Below, piece by piece: positions 46,601 through 59,160 of a stretch of 64,000 bases of DNA; position 1 is the stretch's first letter; each line of letters opens with the position of its first letter. The stretch comes from Istiophorus platypterus (lineage: Eukaryota > Chordata > Actinopteri > Istiophoriformes > Istiophoridae), in assembly GCA_016859345.1 (NCBI GenBank), contig CM029111.1:16913714-16977713 (forward strand), in the 5' to 3' direction. The translations under genes were made by a program, and so were the position numbers. The notes beneath the pieces are model-generated. The model ran no database searches. It was not told where the DNA came from and saw nothing but the letters and a program-made list of their open reading frames with translations.

Positions 46601-47198
46601 GTATCTGTCCCTCCGTTTGCCCCGTCTCTCTGAGGTTTCAGCCAGGGAGTTGTTGAGTTTCGCATTTTTTGGGGAGGAAAAGTCTCAGAGAAGCCAAATC
46701 AGTGCAAATCTTTGAAGAAGACTCTTAAAACCCACTTGATCCCCCTGTTTCTATAACTTTTCCTTTGTGTTTTTTTACACTCATTTACCCTTGTTTTATA
46801 TATTAGCTTCTCTGACTCTTCTGTCCCCCTCTTTCCCTTTAGTTTTTCCCTGTAAAGCACATTTTGACCTCTGTTTTTGAAAAGTGCTTTACACCATGAA
46901 TAAAGTTTGCTTCCTTGCTTGATTTTGCCAAATGTTTTTGATTCCTAGAAAAGGCCAAAAAAAACCCAAAACCTGAACTGTAAAAATAATAATATATGAT
47001 AAAGGAACAATGGATAAGTGCAGACTGAGGTCGTCCATGTGTGAAGATCAACATTCATCACAGCTCAATCACAGTTTATATCTACATTTTCTCTTTCAAG
47101 GTCCGTTGATGGGAGGATGCCTGTGAGTATCCACCGGACGGCATGTGAGTTTTCTCCCACTCAATCAGTGAAGTCATGCAAGCGCCCCTGCAGGCCGA
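43699..47198. other. Intergenic between ccn5 and the P2Y array
   Basis: 3.5 kb. 43860-44230 is a moderately GC-rich stretch (AACAGGTAGCAAAACACTGG, GGAACAACAACAGGAGCCC) that looks like fish repeat debris. 45690-45830 is A/T-rich with a strong hairpin. The ccn5 3' UTR should lie just below 47199; no single poly(A) signal stands out. No coding exon is seen. Confidence 0.55.
45751..45827. other. Perfect 21-bp inverted repeat with 35-nt loop
   Basis: 45751-45771 and 45807-45827 are exact reverse complements (A9 C A5 CAACTA type arms). The TA-rich loop would leave a stable hairpin in RNA or DNA. It lies about 1.4 kb past the ccn5 stop codon in the transcribed direction. Confidence 0.7.
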
Positions 47199-50100
47199 TC
47201 AGGGTCTGAGCCCCCACAGAGCCGGGTTTCTGAACGGTGCATAGGGGCAGCTGTTGTGGCAGGCGCACGAGTGGATCATCATCACGGCCCGCTGCAGCAG
47301 CCGGCCGGACGGGCAGCGGAAGGTTACCTCGGCCGTGGTGGTTTGGTACGGCGTGCAGCAGCGGGAGTCGCTGCACTGCCCGCAGTACCGCAGCTGGTAG
47401 GCCCGCGTGCTGTAGCAGCCCTGGTGGATGAGCCGGATGGGGCCCGGGGACATGTAGCTGGACTTGCAACGCCCCTGCCGTCCGCCGTAGGGAAAAACAG
47501 CACACACACAAACACAGACAAAACACACACACATACACACACGTTAGAGAAATGAGAAGAGATAAACACAGTTGGTGTGCAAAGATTTGAAAAAAAAAAA
47601 AAAGGTCTCTTTTCACCAAAATTTAGTCAACTTTTAACCATAGTCTTTTCTCCCAGGACTCATCAAACCATTGCTTTTTTACTGAAAAAACACTCACTTA
47701 TATAACCACATCTGGGCTACAACAGGGCTTGCCAGACAGAGCTGGAAAATCCCAGATTACATTCGATAATTTTTTTTTCTGTCCGATGCATTGTCAAAAT
47801 TCTTGCTTTTACTGCAGTATCTGGGCACGGCAACTACGTTTCGAGGAGGACAGTGGTCATGGCTGTTAAAACGCGATTAAGGTATGGTTGAAGTGATTTG
47901 GCTGATGTTGGAGAAAAGTCGGGGTTGGGGTCGAAAGAAGAAGGGAACATCTCCCTCATGACTGTCCAACTACTTTGTGCTTTGGCGCTGAACCCTGTCA
48001 TTGCACGTCAGTCATGAGGTGCAGAATCCTGCAGTAACTCACTGCTGTTGGGATACTGAGCTTGTACTTTTTGAATTAGTACCAGACTTCACATTAAAAC
48101 TCAGAAACGTTGGTTTCAGTTCCTATAAGTCTGTTTCACTGTCAATGCGTCTCGAGTTCACTGTAGTCACAAAAAAACTGTATTCACACCTCCTCCCTGT
48201 GGTTTCTCACCAAACAGTTTACGCTCGAGTTTTGAGATAATAATCTCTGAAATATAAATTGAAGGTTAACATACGTTGCTATTGAAAAACCTGACACCAC
48301 ACGGCAGAAAGCAGTGTGTGAAAGCAGCTCACCATGGGTTTCCTGGGGACTTTTTGAACTGCACTGCAGGGCCGCACTTTACAAAGCCGGGTCTCCATTT
48401 GGAGCTTGCAGGTGGGGTTCTGGTTGGAAACCCGCGTAGAGATGCCAGCCCCGCAGCTCTGGGAGCAGGCGCTCCACTTGGTGCTCTGCTCCCTGCAGGT
48501 AGCGGCGGGTCGGGCCAGTTTGTTGAGGGGGTGATCCCTCGGGAGCGTGGGCCACAGCCTGTCGGGTCTCATGGCTGGAGGGGCAATAACAAAAACAAAC
48601 AAACAAACAAAAAAAAAAATCAAACAGCGGCCTGAGTATGAGACAAATTCAAATCACATTTCGTAATGCATCCTGCACGTATGCGTCAATCATCAGTGGT
48701 CTGATTTTTAAAAGAATAGTTTGACATTTTGGGAAAATTTGCTTATTCTCTTCTTTTTGCTGAGACTTAAATGAAATTTTTTTTTAAATAACTGATACCT
48801 CGCCAACATCTCTATGATAAATATGAAGCCGCAGCCAGCGGCCATTTAGCTTTAGTCACTGCTTATCAATTCCAGCAAATGCTGCCGGTGCTGATAAGCG
48901 GAGTGCATTAAAATGAACTAAAAACTAAAGTAGCTGCTGACTAAACTTTCTCAACCCAGTGAGTCACCCCCAGTAACTTTAGCGTCTTATCTGATTGTTT
49001 CTTTTTTCTTTCTTTTTTTTTTGCCTGAGGTCCAAAGTTTGGGATTTTTGTGAATATATATAAAAAAAGAAAATTTCTGTTCTTCCCAAAACTAACAGAT
49101 AAAAGCCATAATAAATCAGCTGATTTTGAGGCATGACATGGCAGGATTTGTATTTGAGAACAAAATGTTCTTTTTGCCTCTCTCATTATGTAGTTTGACT
49201 CAGACACTGTTTGGAATTCCAGATGTTTTTAGAGTGGCTTCATTTCCCTGACACACCCCCCTCTCGTTCCCGCTCTCCCTCTCTCTCTCACAAACACACA
49301 CAAACACACATATCCCTTTTTAAACGAGTTATGTAGTCTCCATTAAACTTCATATGTTAAATTATCTCACAGCTGCGGTCAGGTTGTTGTTGTTATGAAA
49401 CTAGGAAACTTGGTTGACTGGAGAAAAAAAGAAAATGTTTTGACTTTTTCCTAAGAAATCAGAGTGGGGGGGTTATATTTAGACTCTGGGAGTTTTCCTC
49501 TCTCCCAACACACCCCGGTTTAATGCAAAACTGCTCTGGTAAAATCTTCCAGACATGACCACCAGTGACAAAAGCTCCTAAACAGGGATTGTGTTGCCAT
49601 ATGGACTGAACATCAGTGTGAGCAACAACTGAGCCTGGGGAAGTCGTTCGGTACGATGAGATAAATTTGACGCGCCCACACTGGAAAATGATGTCAGGGG
49701 TAGAAATTACAGGAATGGTTCAACATCTTGGGAATTTACACTTATTTGTTTTCTCCTACAGTTTGATGATATAATAAGAAATCCGTATTTAGAGTCCGAC
49801 ATCTAGCTTCTAAGGTATTTGTCCGGTACTGAGAAATGTTCTTAAAAACAGGCATCAGAGGATGTTTGATTCATTTTTCTCCTTTTGGGGTCGATTCAAC
49901 AATCACACAGATCCTCCACGCATCCACCTGCCGGGGTTTACCTGTGATGGCGTCCTGGATGACTGTGTTCTCCAGGTTCTCACACACCCACTCCTTGCAA
50001 CATTTGCCTGGAAGCCGCACGTGCTGTGGGTCTGGACAGTCCGGGGTTGGGAGGCGTCCGTTCAAGGGACAGGCCGGCACGCAGGTGATGCCGCCGCCCC

Positions 50101-51853
50101 TGCAGTGGCAGTACGTGTCGCAGGACGGCTGGAAGGACTGGCCCTCGTGGTAAGTGATGCCGTTGACCTCGCAGCCCAGGTCCTGCTGACCTGTGGGGGG
50201 GGGGGCACAGCAACAGACTTAATAAGGAAGTGAGTCGTTTAGCTGTTGTGTAGACGGGCGGGCCTCTCTGCTGAGGAACTGTCTTTTACAATTCACCCGC
50301 GTTTTCTCTGCAATCTGTCACGTTCAAAGGGCGGTCGCCGGAGGAAGACAAGTGTCAACAGCAGCCCTGGAAATAGAAGCTGAGACGTTCCAGAGCCGCC
50401 GCCTGGCAGGCCGTCCTGCTCGGCCGAGCGGACTCTAAACATTAACTGTCTGTTTGTCCTGTTCACGCAGACTGGCTGAGGATCTATCACCCCCCCCCAC
50501 CCCCTCTTCCCCTAACACAGACATGGGCAAGGGGCCTGGGTTTGTTGTCTTTGCATGTTAGATTAAAGCCACTCACTAACGCACTCCCCAGGCTCTCCGG
50601 GGAAGCTGGCGCTGTAGTCGCACCGCAGCCCCCTCTGGGCGTCGCAGGGGAGCATCTCGGTGCAGGGCTCCCCCCGCTGCCTGGCGCACACCTGGCAGCA
50701 CCGGCAGCCGTCCAGCACCAGCGGAACTCCCGGCAGGCACCTGGGGGCGGGGCCGGGGCAGAGGCAGGGCCTGTCGCACAGCTGGCACAGCACCTGAAGG
50801 GATGACATACATGGGGGGGTGTCAGGCTCAGAGGTTTAAAATGTAAAAAGTTTAGAAACCTCATCACTGCAGCTTCTTATGTTGCCGTTATCTCGACCAT
50901 CTCAGTGATCAGTGTCTCTACATTTTCATATTCTCAGGGACTGCACATGGGCCCCCAGCTCCGCCATGGCCGGGCCCACTGTTTCCACGTGTCTGACAGA
51001 GTCAAAACACAGGCAAAGATCTTGACGATCTCCTCAAGGCTTCCTAACAAAGACATTGTAAAAAAAACAAACAAAAAAAAAAAAACAAAAGAAAAGAAAA
51101 GTGCAGTCCAGCACCTGTTCCCATCTACTGCCCAACCAAGGTTATCATGCTCTCATTCACGTAGCCCAGCAACGTTTATCTTTATTTCCTCACTGCCAAT
51201 CGACCTTAAACCACAAAGCGACATGGTCGAGCCGATCGCGGGGAAGCGAAAAATGCATCCTTGGATATGTAGACATATCTGGTGTTGGAAGAGTAAACAT
51301 GTAAACATGATTCTGACCGAACGACCTTGATCTCTCTCTCTCTTCAGGGGCCGAAAGGATCTGTTGATTGATCACAGAAAATCAATGGCAAACCATTTTG
51401 ATTGTGGATAAGTTGTTTAAGTGCTTTTTCAAGCAAGAATAGCCCCAAAGATCCTCTAGTTCCGGCTTCTCATTTACCACGAGAAGAAACCTGCATGTCT
51501 CTGGGTTTTTTGGGCTTTCGTCCAGACACAACAAGCAAAGAAATCAGCTCGGCTTTTAGTGAACTCTTTTTCTCATTATTTTAAATGCAGCTGTCTATGA
51601 GCTTGTTTCTAAAGTATGGTTGTAATCACTCTTCTCATCTTTCATTCAGGGCAGATTAGGGGATGCTGCCCCCCAAGCAAACATGAAATAAACAAACTAT
51701 AATTCATGAACAAAATGATCAAAAGTGAGAAACTGCGAATTTTTTTTTCTGGACATAAAATTTCTTCCACTGCAGCAACATTTCAACATTTCAGCACTTA
51801 TCAATCGTAATGATAAAGGGAGCCAAGAAAAAAAATCAAAGAATATTAGCCTA

Positions 51854-51909
<56 letters not shown>

Positions 51910-52057
51910 CACATATTCACATAATGACATAACAAAAACATATATTAGACTCATTTGGAAGCATCTGCCATGAACATGCAGGGGCAGGCCTCACCTGTGT
52001 AGCCACACACAGCAGCACGGCCACGGCGACCACGCAGTCGAACAGCAGTCGGTCCAT
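47199..52057 (-). CDS. ccn5: CCN family matricellular protein, CCN5/WISP2-like with CT domain
   Basis: Secreted matricellular regulator of cell growth and matrix signalling. Exons: 52057-51995, 50793-50577, 50190-49942, 48574-48333, 47474-47199; phases join to 348 aa. Exon 1 is a signal peptide (ATG MDRLLF). Exon 2 is the IGFBP module (GVPLVLDGCRCCQVC). Exon 3 is the VWC module (CEVNGITYHEGQSFQP, GGITCVPAC, GKCCKEWVC). Exon 4 is TSP1 (WSACSQSCG, TRVSNQN, CKVRPC). Exon 5 is the CT cystine knot with 10 Cys (CGQC, RCCTP, HSCACHNSC), ending at a TGA at 47199-47201. CEVNG, the GGxTCVPxC phrase and RVSNQN are the CCN5 forms; CCN1-3 have TRVTN. Mammalian CCN5 is about 250 aa and lacks CT, so the CT here is notable. 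CCN1-like or CCN2-like origin is the main alternative. Confidence 0.85.
48700..48900. repeat. TTAGCTTAGC-family teleost repeat fragment in ccn5 intron 3
   Basis: AATAGTTTGACATTTTGGGAAA, TTGCTTATTCTCTTCTTTTTGC and GGCCATTTAGCTTTAG match the head and middle of the percomorph repeat. Another piece lies at 49705-49850 (GGTTCAACATCTTGGGAAT). Confidence 0.55.
51856..51905. repeat. (CA)n microsatellite in ccn5 intron 1
   Basis: About 25 uninterrupted CA units, roughly 90 bp from the exon 1 donor. Confidence 0.9.
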
Positions 52058-52148
52058 GGGGGCTGGCGTCGCTGGCGTCGGGCTCGGTCCGGGTCTCACT
52101 AACCTGTGTGTGCGGTGCGAAAGCCGGCGCGGCTGTTTGCTCACTGCT

Positions 52149-52250
52149 CATTCCTGCGCCTGCTGACATTTATAAAGTCCGGACTCTGATGTCACGGGCT
52201 GACTACCGTGTAAACAGCCGCTGGACCGGCATCAGAAATGTTTCGCATTC
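52149..52250 (-). promoter_or_regulatory. ccn5 core promoter (TATA box, CRE-like and CATTCC motifs)
   Basis: The minus strand has TATAAAT at 52174-52168, about 110 nt upstream of the ATG, giving an expected 5' UTR of about 80-90 nt. TGACATCA (CRE-like) lies just upstream at 52194-52187. CATTCC (TEAD/M-CAT half-site) occurs on the plus strand near 52149 and 52244. CCN1 and CCN2 are known YAP/TEAD targets; for this gene that is inference from motifs. Confidence 0.55.
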
Positions 52251-53344
52251 CTCCACCCTGCTGCCCATTTCAACTTCCAGACACACACACACACACACCT
52301 CCACCCCCAGCTCTTCCCCCTCTTTTTCCTCTCCTCCCTCCCTTTTCCAGTCTTGTGGCGCTCAAAGTTTACACAGCTCCACATGAGCCGAGGGGTAGGG
52401 GTTGAAAAAGCCAAACAACCTCCGGGGCTTTTGCGGTGACGATATTTTTCTGATGTAAGTCGAAGAGATTTTTATCTTGCTGGTCAGTCAGATATAGTAG
52501 CCGACCTTTTGAAGGGGATGGATATAGAGCAGATATTTCCACTATTTCATTTTTTTCCCCCGTCCCCCGAGACCTAAAATATTTCTGAAAAAACCCTGAT
52601 GTGCAACTTCGGCCGACCTCAAAAGGGACTCGACCCCTCTCTTTCCTCCCACCGGTTTCCATGGTGTCAGGGCAGCATGTCTGCGGCTGGTGTGAACTTG
52701 AGTCATGGTGATTTTAATCTATTGTTAGGGAAAGAGCCCGGGGAGAAGTCAAACAGGAGCCTGGAAGCAAAAAAAAAAAAGTTGTCAGGGGGCCACAAAC
52801 AGACGTCATGTATTAGACAGATCCCAAGTGAGATGACTAATTACTGAGCAGTTACAGCAGGGGCAGCAGCAGCACTCACAATGGGCCTGACTCAATTCTG
52901 AAAGCGCAGTGTAAAAGGTATTATTAACCCAAACAGCCCGTGTGTTGTGTCTGTGACCATCCCAACGGGGCTTAGCTGTACTCAGGCACTGCTCAGAGTC
53001 ACGGTGTCGCCGTGCTGATGTTTTAGCAGGTGTAATGTTTACTGCCCTAATTTAGTGCTAACATTTGCAGTGAACACCACGTAGAGCCGAGGTTGTCGGG
53101 AATGTTTTTAATGTTGCTGGTATTTGGCCATAAAATGGTAGTGGTAGTAGAGATGAACTGGGAGTAAAGTAGTAAAATTTTGACCTGATGATGGCGCTAG
53201 ATGAATCTGGGGAGCCACAGAGTGACTCCAATTAGGCACGAGGGGCATATATGTAGAAGTCTGCACCAAATTTCATGACAATCCAGCAAAATTTTGCGCA
53301 GACATTTCCCAAATTTCAGCCTTTTACCTCCCAGAGGAAAAGTT

Positions 53345-53830
53345 AACCTGTGAAGGAAGTATTCAGATCCTTAACTTAAGTGAAAGTAGCAGAAAAATGC
53401 TTTAAAAATACTGCATAAAAAGTAAAATTCTGCAAAAATGGAAAATGCAACAATGTAAAAATATGTGTTACCCGAAAAATATACTTTTAAAATATGAAAA
53501 GTAAAAGTAGTCCATGCAAAAAAAGGCCCCTGTGGGTGTTATACCTTTATCAACTATGGTATTGGATTCTAATTATTATGATATTATAATAGCGATGCAT
53601 TTCATATACTATTGGTTAGTTTTATCTATAGCAGTGCATCACGTTTTTTAATGTGACATTTATCAGATTTTTATTATTTAAAGTGTATGTCATTTGTAAC
53701 TCTAGCTGCCAAATAAATGTAGTAAATGAATGGATATAAATGAAGTATAAAGTGGCATAACATGAAAATAGTCAAGAAAAGTACAAGTACCACAAATGTT
53801 TACGTCAGCACAGTAATGAAGTGAATGTCT
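53345..53830. repeat. AGTACTGTAC-type teleost repeat
   Basis: AAGTATTCAGATCCTTAACT, AAGTAAAATTCTGCAAAAATG and AAGTACAAGTACCACAAATG match the family seen in the itih6 introns. Confidence 0.6.
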
Positions 53831-53839
53831 GTTCCAAAT

Positions 53840-54110
53840 TAAGTGCCAATCCAGCTAATACACGTGGAGATATTTCCCTGGAAGTTGGAGTTTTTGACCT
53901 GTTGGTGGCACTAGATAAAAAGTCTGAGGAAAACTAAAGTCGTTAGGATTCATCCTCTAGACACCATCAGTATCTGTAACGAATATGATAGCAGTTAATC
54001 AAGTAGTTGTCAAGACATTTTAGTAAAATACTGAAACGTCAATCCCAGTTGGTTATAGGAAATTTTGTGCTAATCCATCAAGAAGATGTTGAGTTGCAGC
54101 GTCAGACTAG
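53840..54110. repeat. Teleost dispersed repeat fragment
   Basis: GTTTTTGACCTGTTGGTGGC, ACTAGATAAAAAGTC and GGATTCATCCTCTAGACACC are the middle section of the same family as 41745-42130. Confidence 0.5.
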
Positions 54111-54375
54111 CAACTAGTGTTGCTAAAAAAAATGATCGAATGAAAGTACAAAAATATTGATTTTACACAGTTGTGTGCACCCAGCATTCAACAGGGATAC
54201 AGTCATGACAAAAACATGCCTGAATCCAAACAGCAAGAAGCCTGCAGCCACTGACACAGGAATTAAGCCATTTGTAGTAAAGGGAATTCAGTCAAAGGTG
54301 ACACCAGCTTCCTGAACTTCAACATTGGCCATTTCTCACAGAGCTGGGTGGGCAGAGGAGGCATCCAGTGATGAG

Positions 54376-54385
54376 CTATAAATAG
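54376..54385. promoter_or_regulatory. Perfect MEF2 consensus / TATA-like site
   Basis: CTATAAATAG fits the MEF2 consensus exactly and also contains a strong TATA sequence. The surrounding 54240-54660 is non-repetitive and more GC-rich than its neighbours, with a possible donor (GTGCAG then GTGGGC) about 50 nt downstream on the plus strand. Could be an enhancer or the core promoter of an unannotated transcript. Confidence 0.35.
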
Positions 54386-55734
54386 AGAGGGAGGGACGGG
54401 AGGATACAGAGGAGGAAAGTTTGCGTGTCCCGTGCAGGTGGGCTCCAGGTGGCCGCCCGGCGTGGATGTACCCCACGGCCTCAAACATGGCTTATTCTGA
54501 AAACTATGCTTTCCTGGCCACCGTGCCATGTGTTTTCCATGCTCTCCAAGAATGACAGAGGCTGGAAGGATTGCACTATTACAGGCAGCAGCTCCACTAT
54601 AACATGGAGTAGTTTGGTGGACATTCTCAAACTACTTTATATTAATGATATAGCTCAGTAAAACCTTACTTAGACTATTATTTTTGTATGAAAGAGCCTC
54701 AAGGGTCTAAGATTCTGAACGCAGGGTATTCTTGGACAGACACAGTAGTTCAGTGACAGGTTAGTCTGGCTTCACTGTGCTTGATTGCCTAGCTTCATTA
54801 TGCTTGATCTATAAACAACTACTGTGTGAAAAGGATGTAGTCAAGACATAACATTAACAACTGCGGCCAGTATCAGTCATGGTGAAATCGTATCTGCCAA
54901 AAAAGAAACCAAACCAAAAGAGGCAGAGACGGCTCACACAGGTTTTTGGGTTTTTTTTCCATAGCGCACAGATGTTGGAAAGTTCCCAGACAGTGAAAGT
55001 ATCACTCTCACTTACAATGAGCACTTTTGAAGAACACCCCCGCCCCCACCCTCGAAAAAAAAAAAAAAAAAATCCCGTACAATGACCCTCATTCAGTTTT
55101 GGGTGAATATTGTTTTGGTATGTGATGGTATGTAGGGAAAAAAGAAGACTGTTAGATTCTTTGTTGATTCACGAATGAAAAAAAAAAAACAAAAACAAAA
55201 AAAAAACTGCAGGGTGAAGTTATGAAAATATTATTTGTCCCATAAAATGTTAGAAAAAGGATGAATAGATCTGAGCTCTGCCGAGAGAAAAGAAAATCAC
55301 TCGATGAAATCTGTCACTCCGGAGCAAAAGAAAAAAAGTCTAACACGTGTTGGGGAAAGTTGTACAAAGAGCCAAAAAGTACTTCTTGAATGGAGGCAGC
55401 ATGAAATACAGCGTAGAGGTGAAACGACACTAAAGAATATGCAGTGCACAAAGAAACTCATTTACGGATGTGAAACCCTTCACTTCTCTGTTAATTTTGG
55501 GTACAGTAGTTGCACAGTGATAGTAAACAACAGATGCTCGTTGAATATCCGGTAGCTGCCATATTAGGGATCAACAAATGCCACAGATTCAATAATCTAG
55601 GCGAGTCTGACTGGAACACAGTCAACAGCCAGCATGGATACGTTTCGACAGGCAATCGTGGTTCCCAGAGGACGAATCTGACTGACTTTGCTGACATCTT
55701 TCTTTTAGTTCCACCATGAATCTGAACGAAATGT

Positions 55735-56060
55735 CCTCAACACCTTCCAGATGGATCGCCATGAAATTTTCCACAGACATTCATGTCCCCTGAGGATGAA
55801 CCGTAGATACTCTGTTAATCCCCCTGACTTTTTGTTTGGCGTCATTGTCAAGAAAAATCCTCTGAAATTTAGAAATTCTGTGGTTTATGACCAAATACAT
55901 GCAAAACTAATTAAATTTACAAGAACTTTGTGTTTAGTTCTAATCAGCAAATGTTAGCATGCTAACACACTAACCTACGAGGGGGAAACAACAGTTCGCA
56001 CTGTCAATGTGACATATTAGCATCAACATCGACACATTAACATTTAGTTCAAATGGATAC
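55735..56060. repeat. Teleost dispersed repeat (ATGAAATTTTCCACAGACATT type)
   Basis: CGCCATGAAATTTTCCACAG, CATGTCCCCTGAGGATGAAC and AATGTTAGCATGCTAACACA are hallmark phrases of the family also seen at 41745-42130. Confidence 0.65.
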
Positions 56061-57799
56061 AAATTTGCCTGCGATGGTACAAATTGACGCAAAGACGCAT
56101 TTGCACAAGTTGAAAATTTTTAAACTTCAGAAAAAACAGTGAAGGGAATTGGAGAAAATACTGTCCCACTGGCTAGCTAGCTAATGTGCAGCCGGTCAAA
56201 TTCTCTACGTTTTTTTTTGTTTGTTTGTTTTTTTCACAAACGCCATCAGTCTTTTTTCTAATTTATGGAAACTGCAGAGACACTAAAACTGTAGAAATCA
56301 GGGCTGATATTGGGAAATTTCTGCAAAACAAGGTGGGTTTTGTCAACTGCAGTTTCAACAACCATGACACCTTCTAAAACCCTCCACATTTTTAGGCTTG
56401 TGCTTTTTCTGAAAAAGTACATTCTTGTGCCCCCCCCCCCAAAACACCTGTGACCTCAGCAAACCCAGACAATAATAACGCCTGCCAGTCCGTGGGTTTT
56501 GGGTAGTGCCAACTAGCTGCATAAGATTCGAGTGCGACTCAAATAAACAGGCTGAGGGCTGTAATGGCCACAAGTAAAACTCCTAATCTTCTACCCAGGA
56601 CAATATTTGACGCATACATAACATGCGGAGCGGCTCCAAGTGCACTTGGTAATTGGCGTCTGAGGTTTTTGGCAACCTGTGTCGCTGAATGTTTTCCGGT
56701 CATTGAAACGTCAGCTCTGCCAGATCTGCAGGTATCCTTTCAGTGAGTTGGACAGATTAGCCGTGAGTTATGGAACAGTCAGAAATAGCAGGAAAGAAAA
56801 ATAAAATTGCAAGTGGTCCAGCTTTGCAGCCTAAGTCAGAAAACATGTGTGAGTTTGTAGTCTGTTCAAGATGTTGATGTACTGAGTTGTACTGACTCAT
56901 TATTCCAGTAAGGGTTTCTGGGGAGGTAAAGTACTGACGGGCATCCCTGGATCACCACCACACCCTGGAGAGGTCACAGACTGAGCTGTCTTTATCCCAA
57001 CCAGTGCAAAATAAGAGCCTAATTCGGCCCGTGTCCGTTCTGTCTGCCTCTCTTCCGTTTTCTCTTCATGACTCCACCTCGACGCACCTTGGCTCAAATA
57101 CTTTCCTCCAAAACCAACACGGACTTGAGATTCCTCAGAAAGTCGTCTTGGCTTTGAGATGAAAAAGCGTCTTTAAATGACGTCTGCACATACTTCTCAT
57201 TTATTCAGTGACTACTAGAGCATGAGGTTAAATCACTTGTGTTCCTTCAAGGCATCTGGGTTGTAACAAAAAAAAAAGGTGGAAGACCAGGTTCAAACAG
57301 CTTGATCCTAAACATTTTAATAGGGAGTAGAAAGACAAGACGAAGATGTAAACACTCAAGCGGATGGAAAAAAGTTTCCTAACATTTACATAACATAATC
57401 GAGATCTCCAGGTGTTTCCTCTGGAAAACGCTCCCGTGAAACCCTGCAGGTGCATGGCTCTCACGTGACGTAATATTCAGCTCAAATTTTCGCGAGCGCC
57501 TTAAAATAAACCCAGTATAAAACGGACTGAGACATGATTTAATTCGGCCGAGCCATTCAGGCAGAGTCTAAATACGGTAATTACCAAAATTCCACACATC
57601 GGGGGTCTAAAAATGTCCTGGAATGGAATCGAAAAACGCCTCAAAATGGAAACACAGCAGAGAGAAAGAATTTCTCAGGGACTCATTGTGCAATGTCCTT
57701 TGTGATCGTGCATGTTTCTGCCATTTCTATGATTAATGTGTCAAGATGAGGTCCAGATGTAAGCAGCTACAGTGGGAGACACATGCTCGCATGCAAACA

Positions 57800-57843
57800 C
57801 GCACACACACACACACACACGCACGCACACGCACACGCACACG

Positions 57844-57932
<89 letters not shown>
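57800..57932. repeat. Long (CA)n microsatellite with CG variants
   Basis: About 65 CA/CG dinucleotide units; the longest simple repeat in the window. CpG-containing units cluster at the low-coordinate end. Confidence 0.95.
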
Positions 57933-57933
<1 letters not shown>

Positions 57934-58408
57934 AGAGCCGGGGCTCTTCCACCACGGATAAACTCCAGCCAAAATGTTTTCTCTAGAATGACACCTAGAT
58001 TCCAGGCATTCCAGCCCGACGTGCGAAAATCCCACAGTGCTGCCACAGGAACGCCCGGAGCCGGCGGTGAGGACGGCGTCCGGGCCAAAGGTCACCCCCT
58101 GACGTACACGGGGGCCGAGGTCACCGTCATGTCTACGACGGTGATACAAAAGGGGAGAGCGCAGATTCATCCGGATGCTCGTTCACACCTGCTCGCTGCG
58201 ACAGCTACACCGATGGATGGATCGTAAAGGGAGAGAAAAAAAACAAAACCTGTTCAAAACGTTGCTCTAATTGACAAAAAGACAAGTTACTGAACTCAGG
58301 CAGCTTCACATGTCAGTTTGGTTTCAAATCACGGTGATGAAAATGGCGGGTGGCGTTCACAGCGTTATAATTTAATGGAGGAGGGACTTCTTTGAATCTC
58401 TTCCTCAC

Positions 58409-58509
58409 CTGAGGTCTCAGGGATGGCCACGTCAGTCCGCCGGCCCATCCACGACTTTGGGTCCAGGCTGAAACTGCTCGACTTTTGGATGTACGGTCGC
58501 TCATGGCAC
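58409..58509 (-). other. Orphan exon-like segment
   Basis: The minus strand has an acceptor-like TCCTCCAG, then 101 nt open in a frame containing ATG (MSDRTSKSRAVSAW ...), then a consensus donor CAG/gtgagg. The 33-codon peptide is not recognised and no partner exons were found. Confidence 0.2.
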
Positions 58510-58739
58510 CTGGAGGATAAAACCTATAGACCCTAGTGAGCCCCTTAGTTTACGTGTGGTGTCACCAACAGGTGAAAGTTTTGACATATCCAGTGAGATA
58601 TCTTGAATTGTTCACCTGAGTTTTTTTTTAATTCTCCCATTGTCTTCTTCTTCTTTTAGATGCTTTTTTCTTTTTCTTTTAAGTTTTTCTTTGTGCCACG
58701 CGAGGGTTTAAGGACAGAGGTTGTCATAATGCCTTACAG

Positions 58740-59160
58740 ATTGTCAAGACCCCAGTGGAAAAGTTTTGATTTGTTATTTTTGAGGGTATTACGTAAATAA
58801 AACATGTCTTGACTTTCGTGATCCACTTATTTTTTCCCCCAGCGCCAACATGAGGTTGACATTTGTGGGTTTTAAGTTAAATTGTCTTGACATCTTTTGG
58901 ATTGGGCTGCCATGAACTTTAATGCCCCCAGATTCACGTCCAGTCTCAGGGTGAATTTTTTTTTTACATTTCATCTAGCACCACCGTCTGGTCAAAGTTT
59001 TAACTGGTCCAATTCTTCACCTAAAAAAAACTAATGACATTCCCATCAGCCTCATTTGTAAATAATAACACTATGAACTAGGATGGTGATCATGATAAAT
59101 GCTGTACCTATTAAACAACAGAATGTTATTGGCCGCTGTTGATGTAAAGCCATTGGCGTG
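58740..59160. repeat. Teleost dispersed repeat
   Basis: GGATTGGGCTGCCATGAACT, TCTAGCACCACCGTCTGGTC and GTTTTAACTGGTCC, then TAGGATGGTGATCATGATAA, are in the order typical of the 41745-42130 family. Confidence 0.6.

Noticed and set aside
57741..58227. Frames spanning the long CA tract near 57.8 kb
   Set aside because: They are dipeptide runs caused by the microsatellite, which lacks stop codons in several frames.
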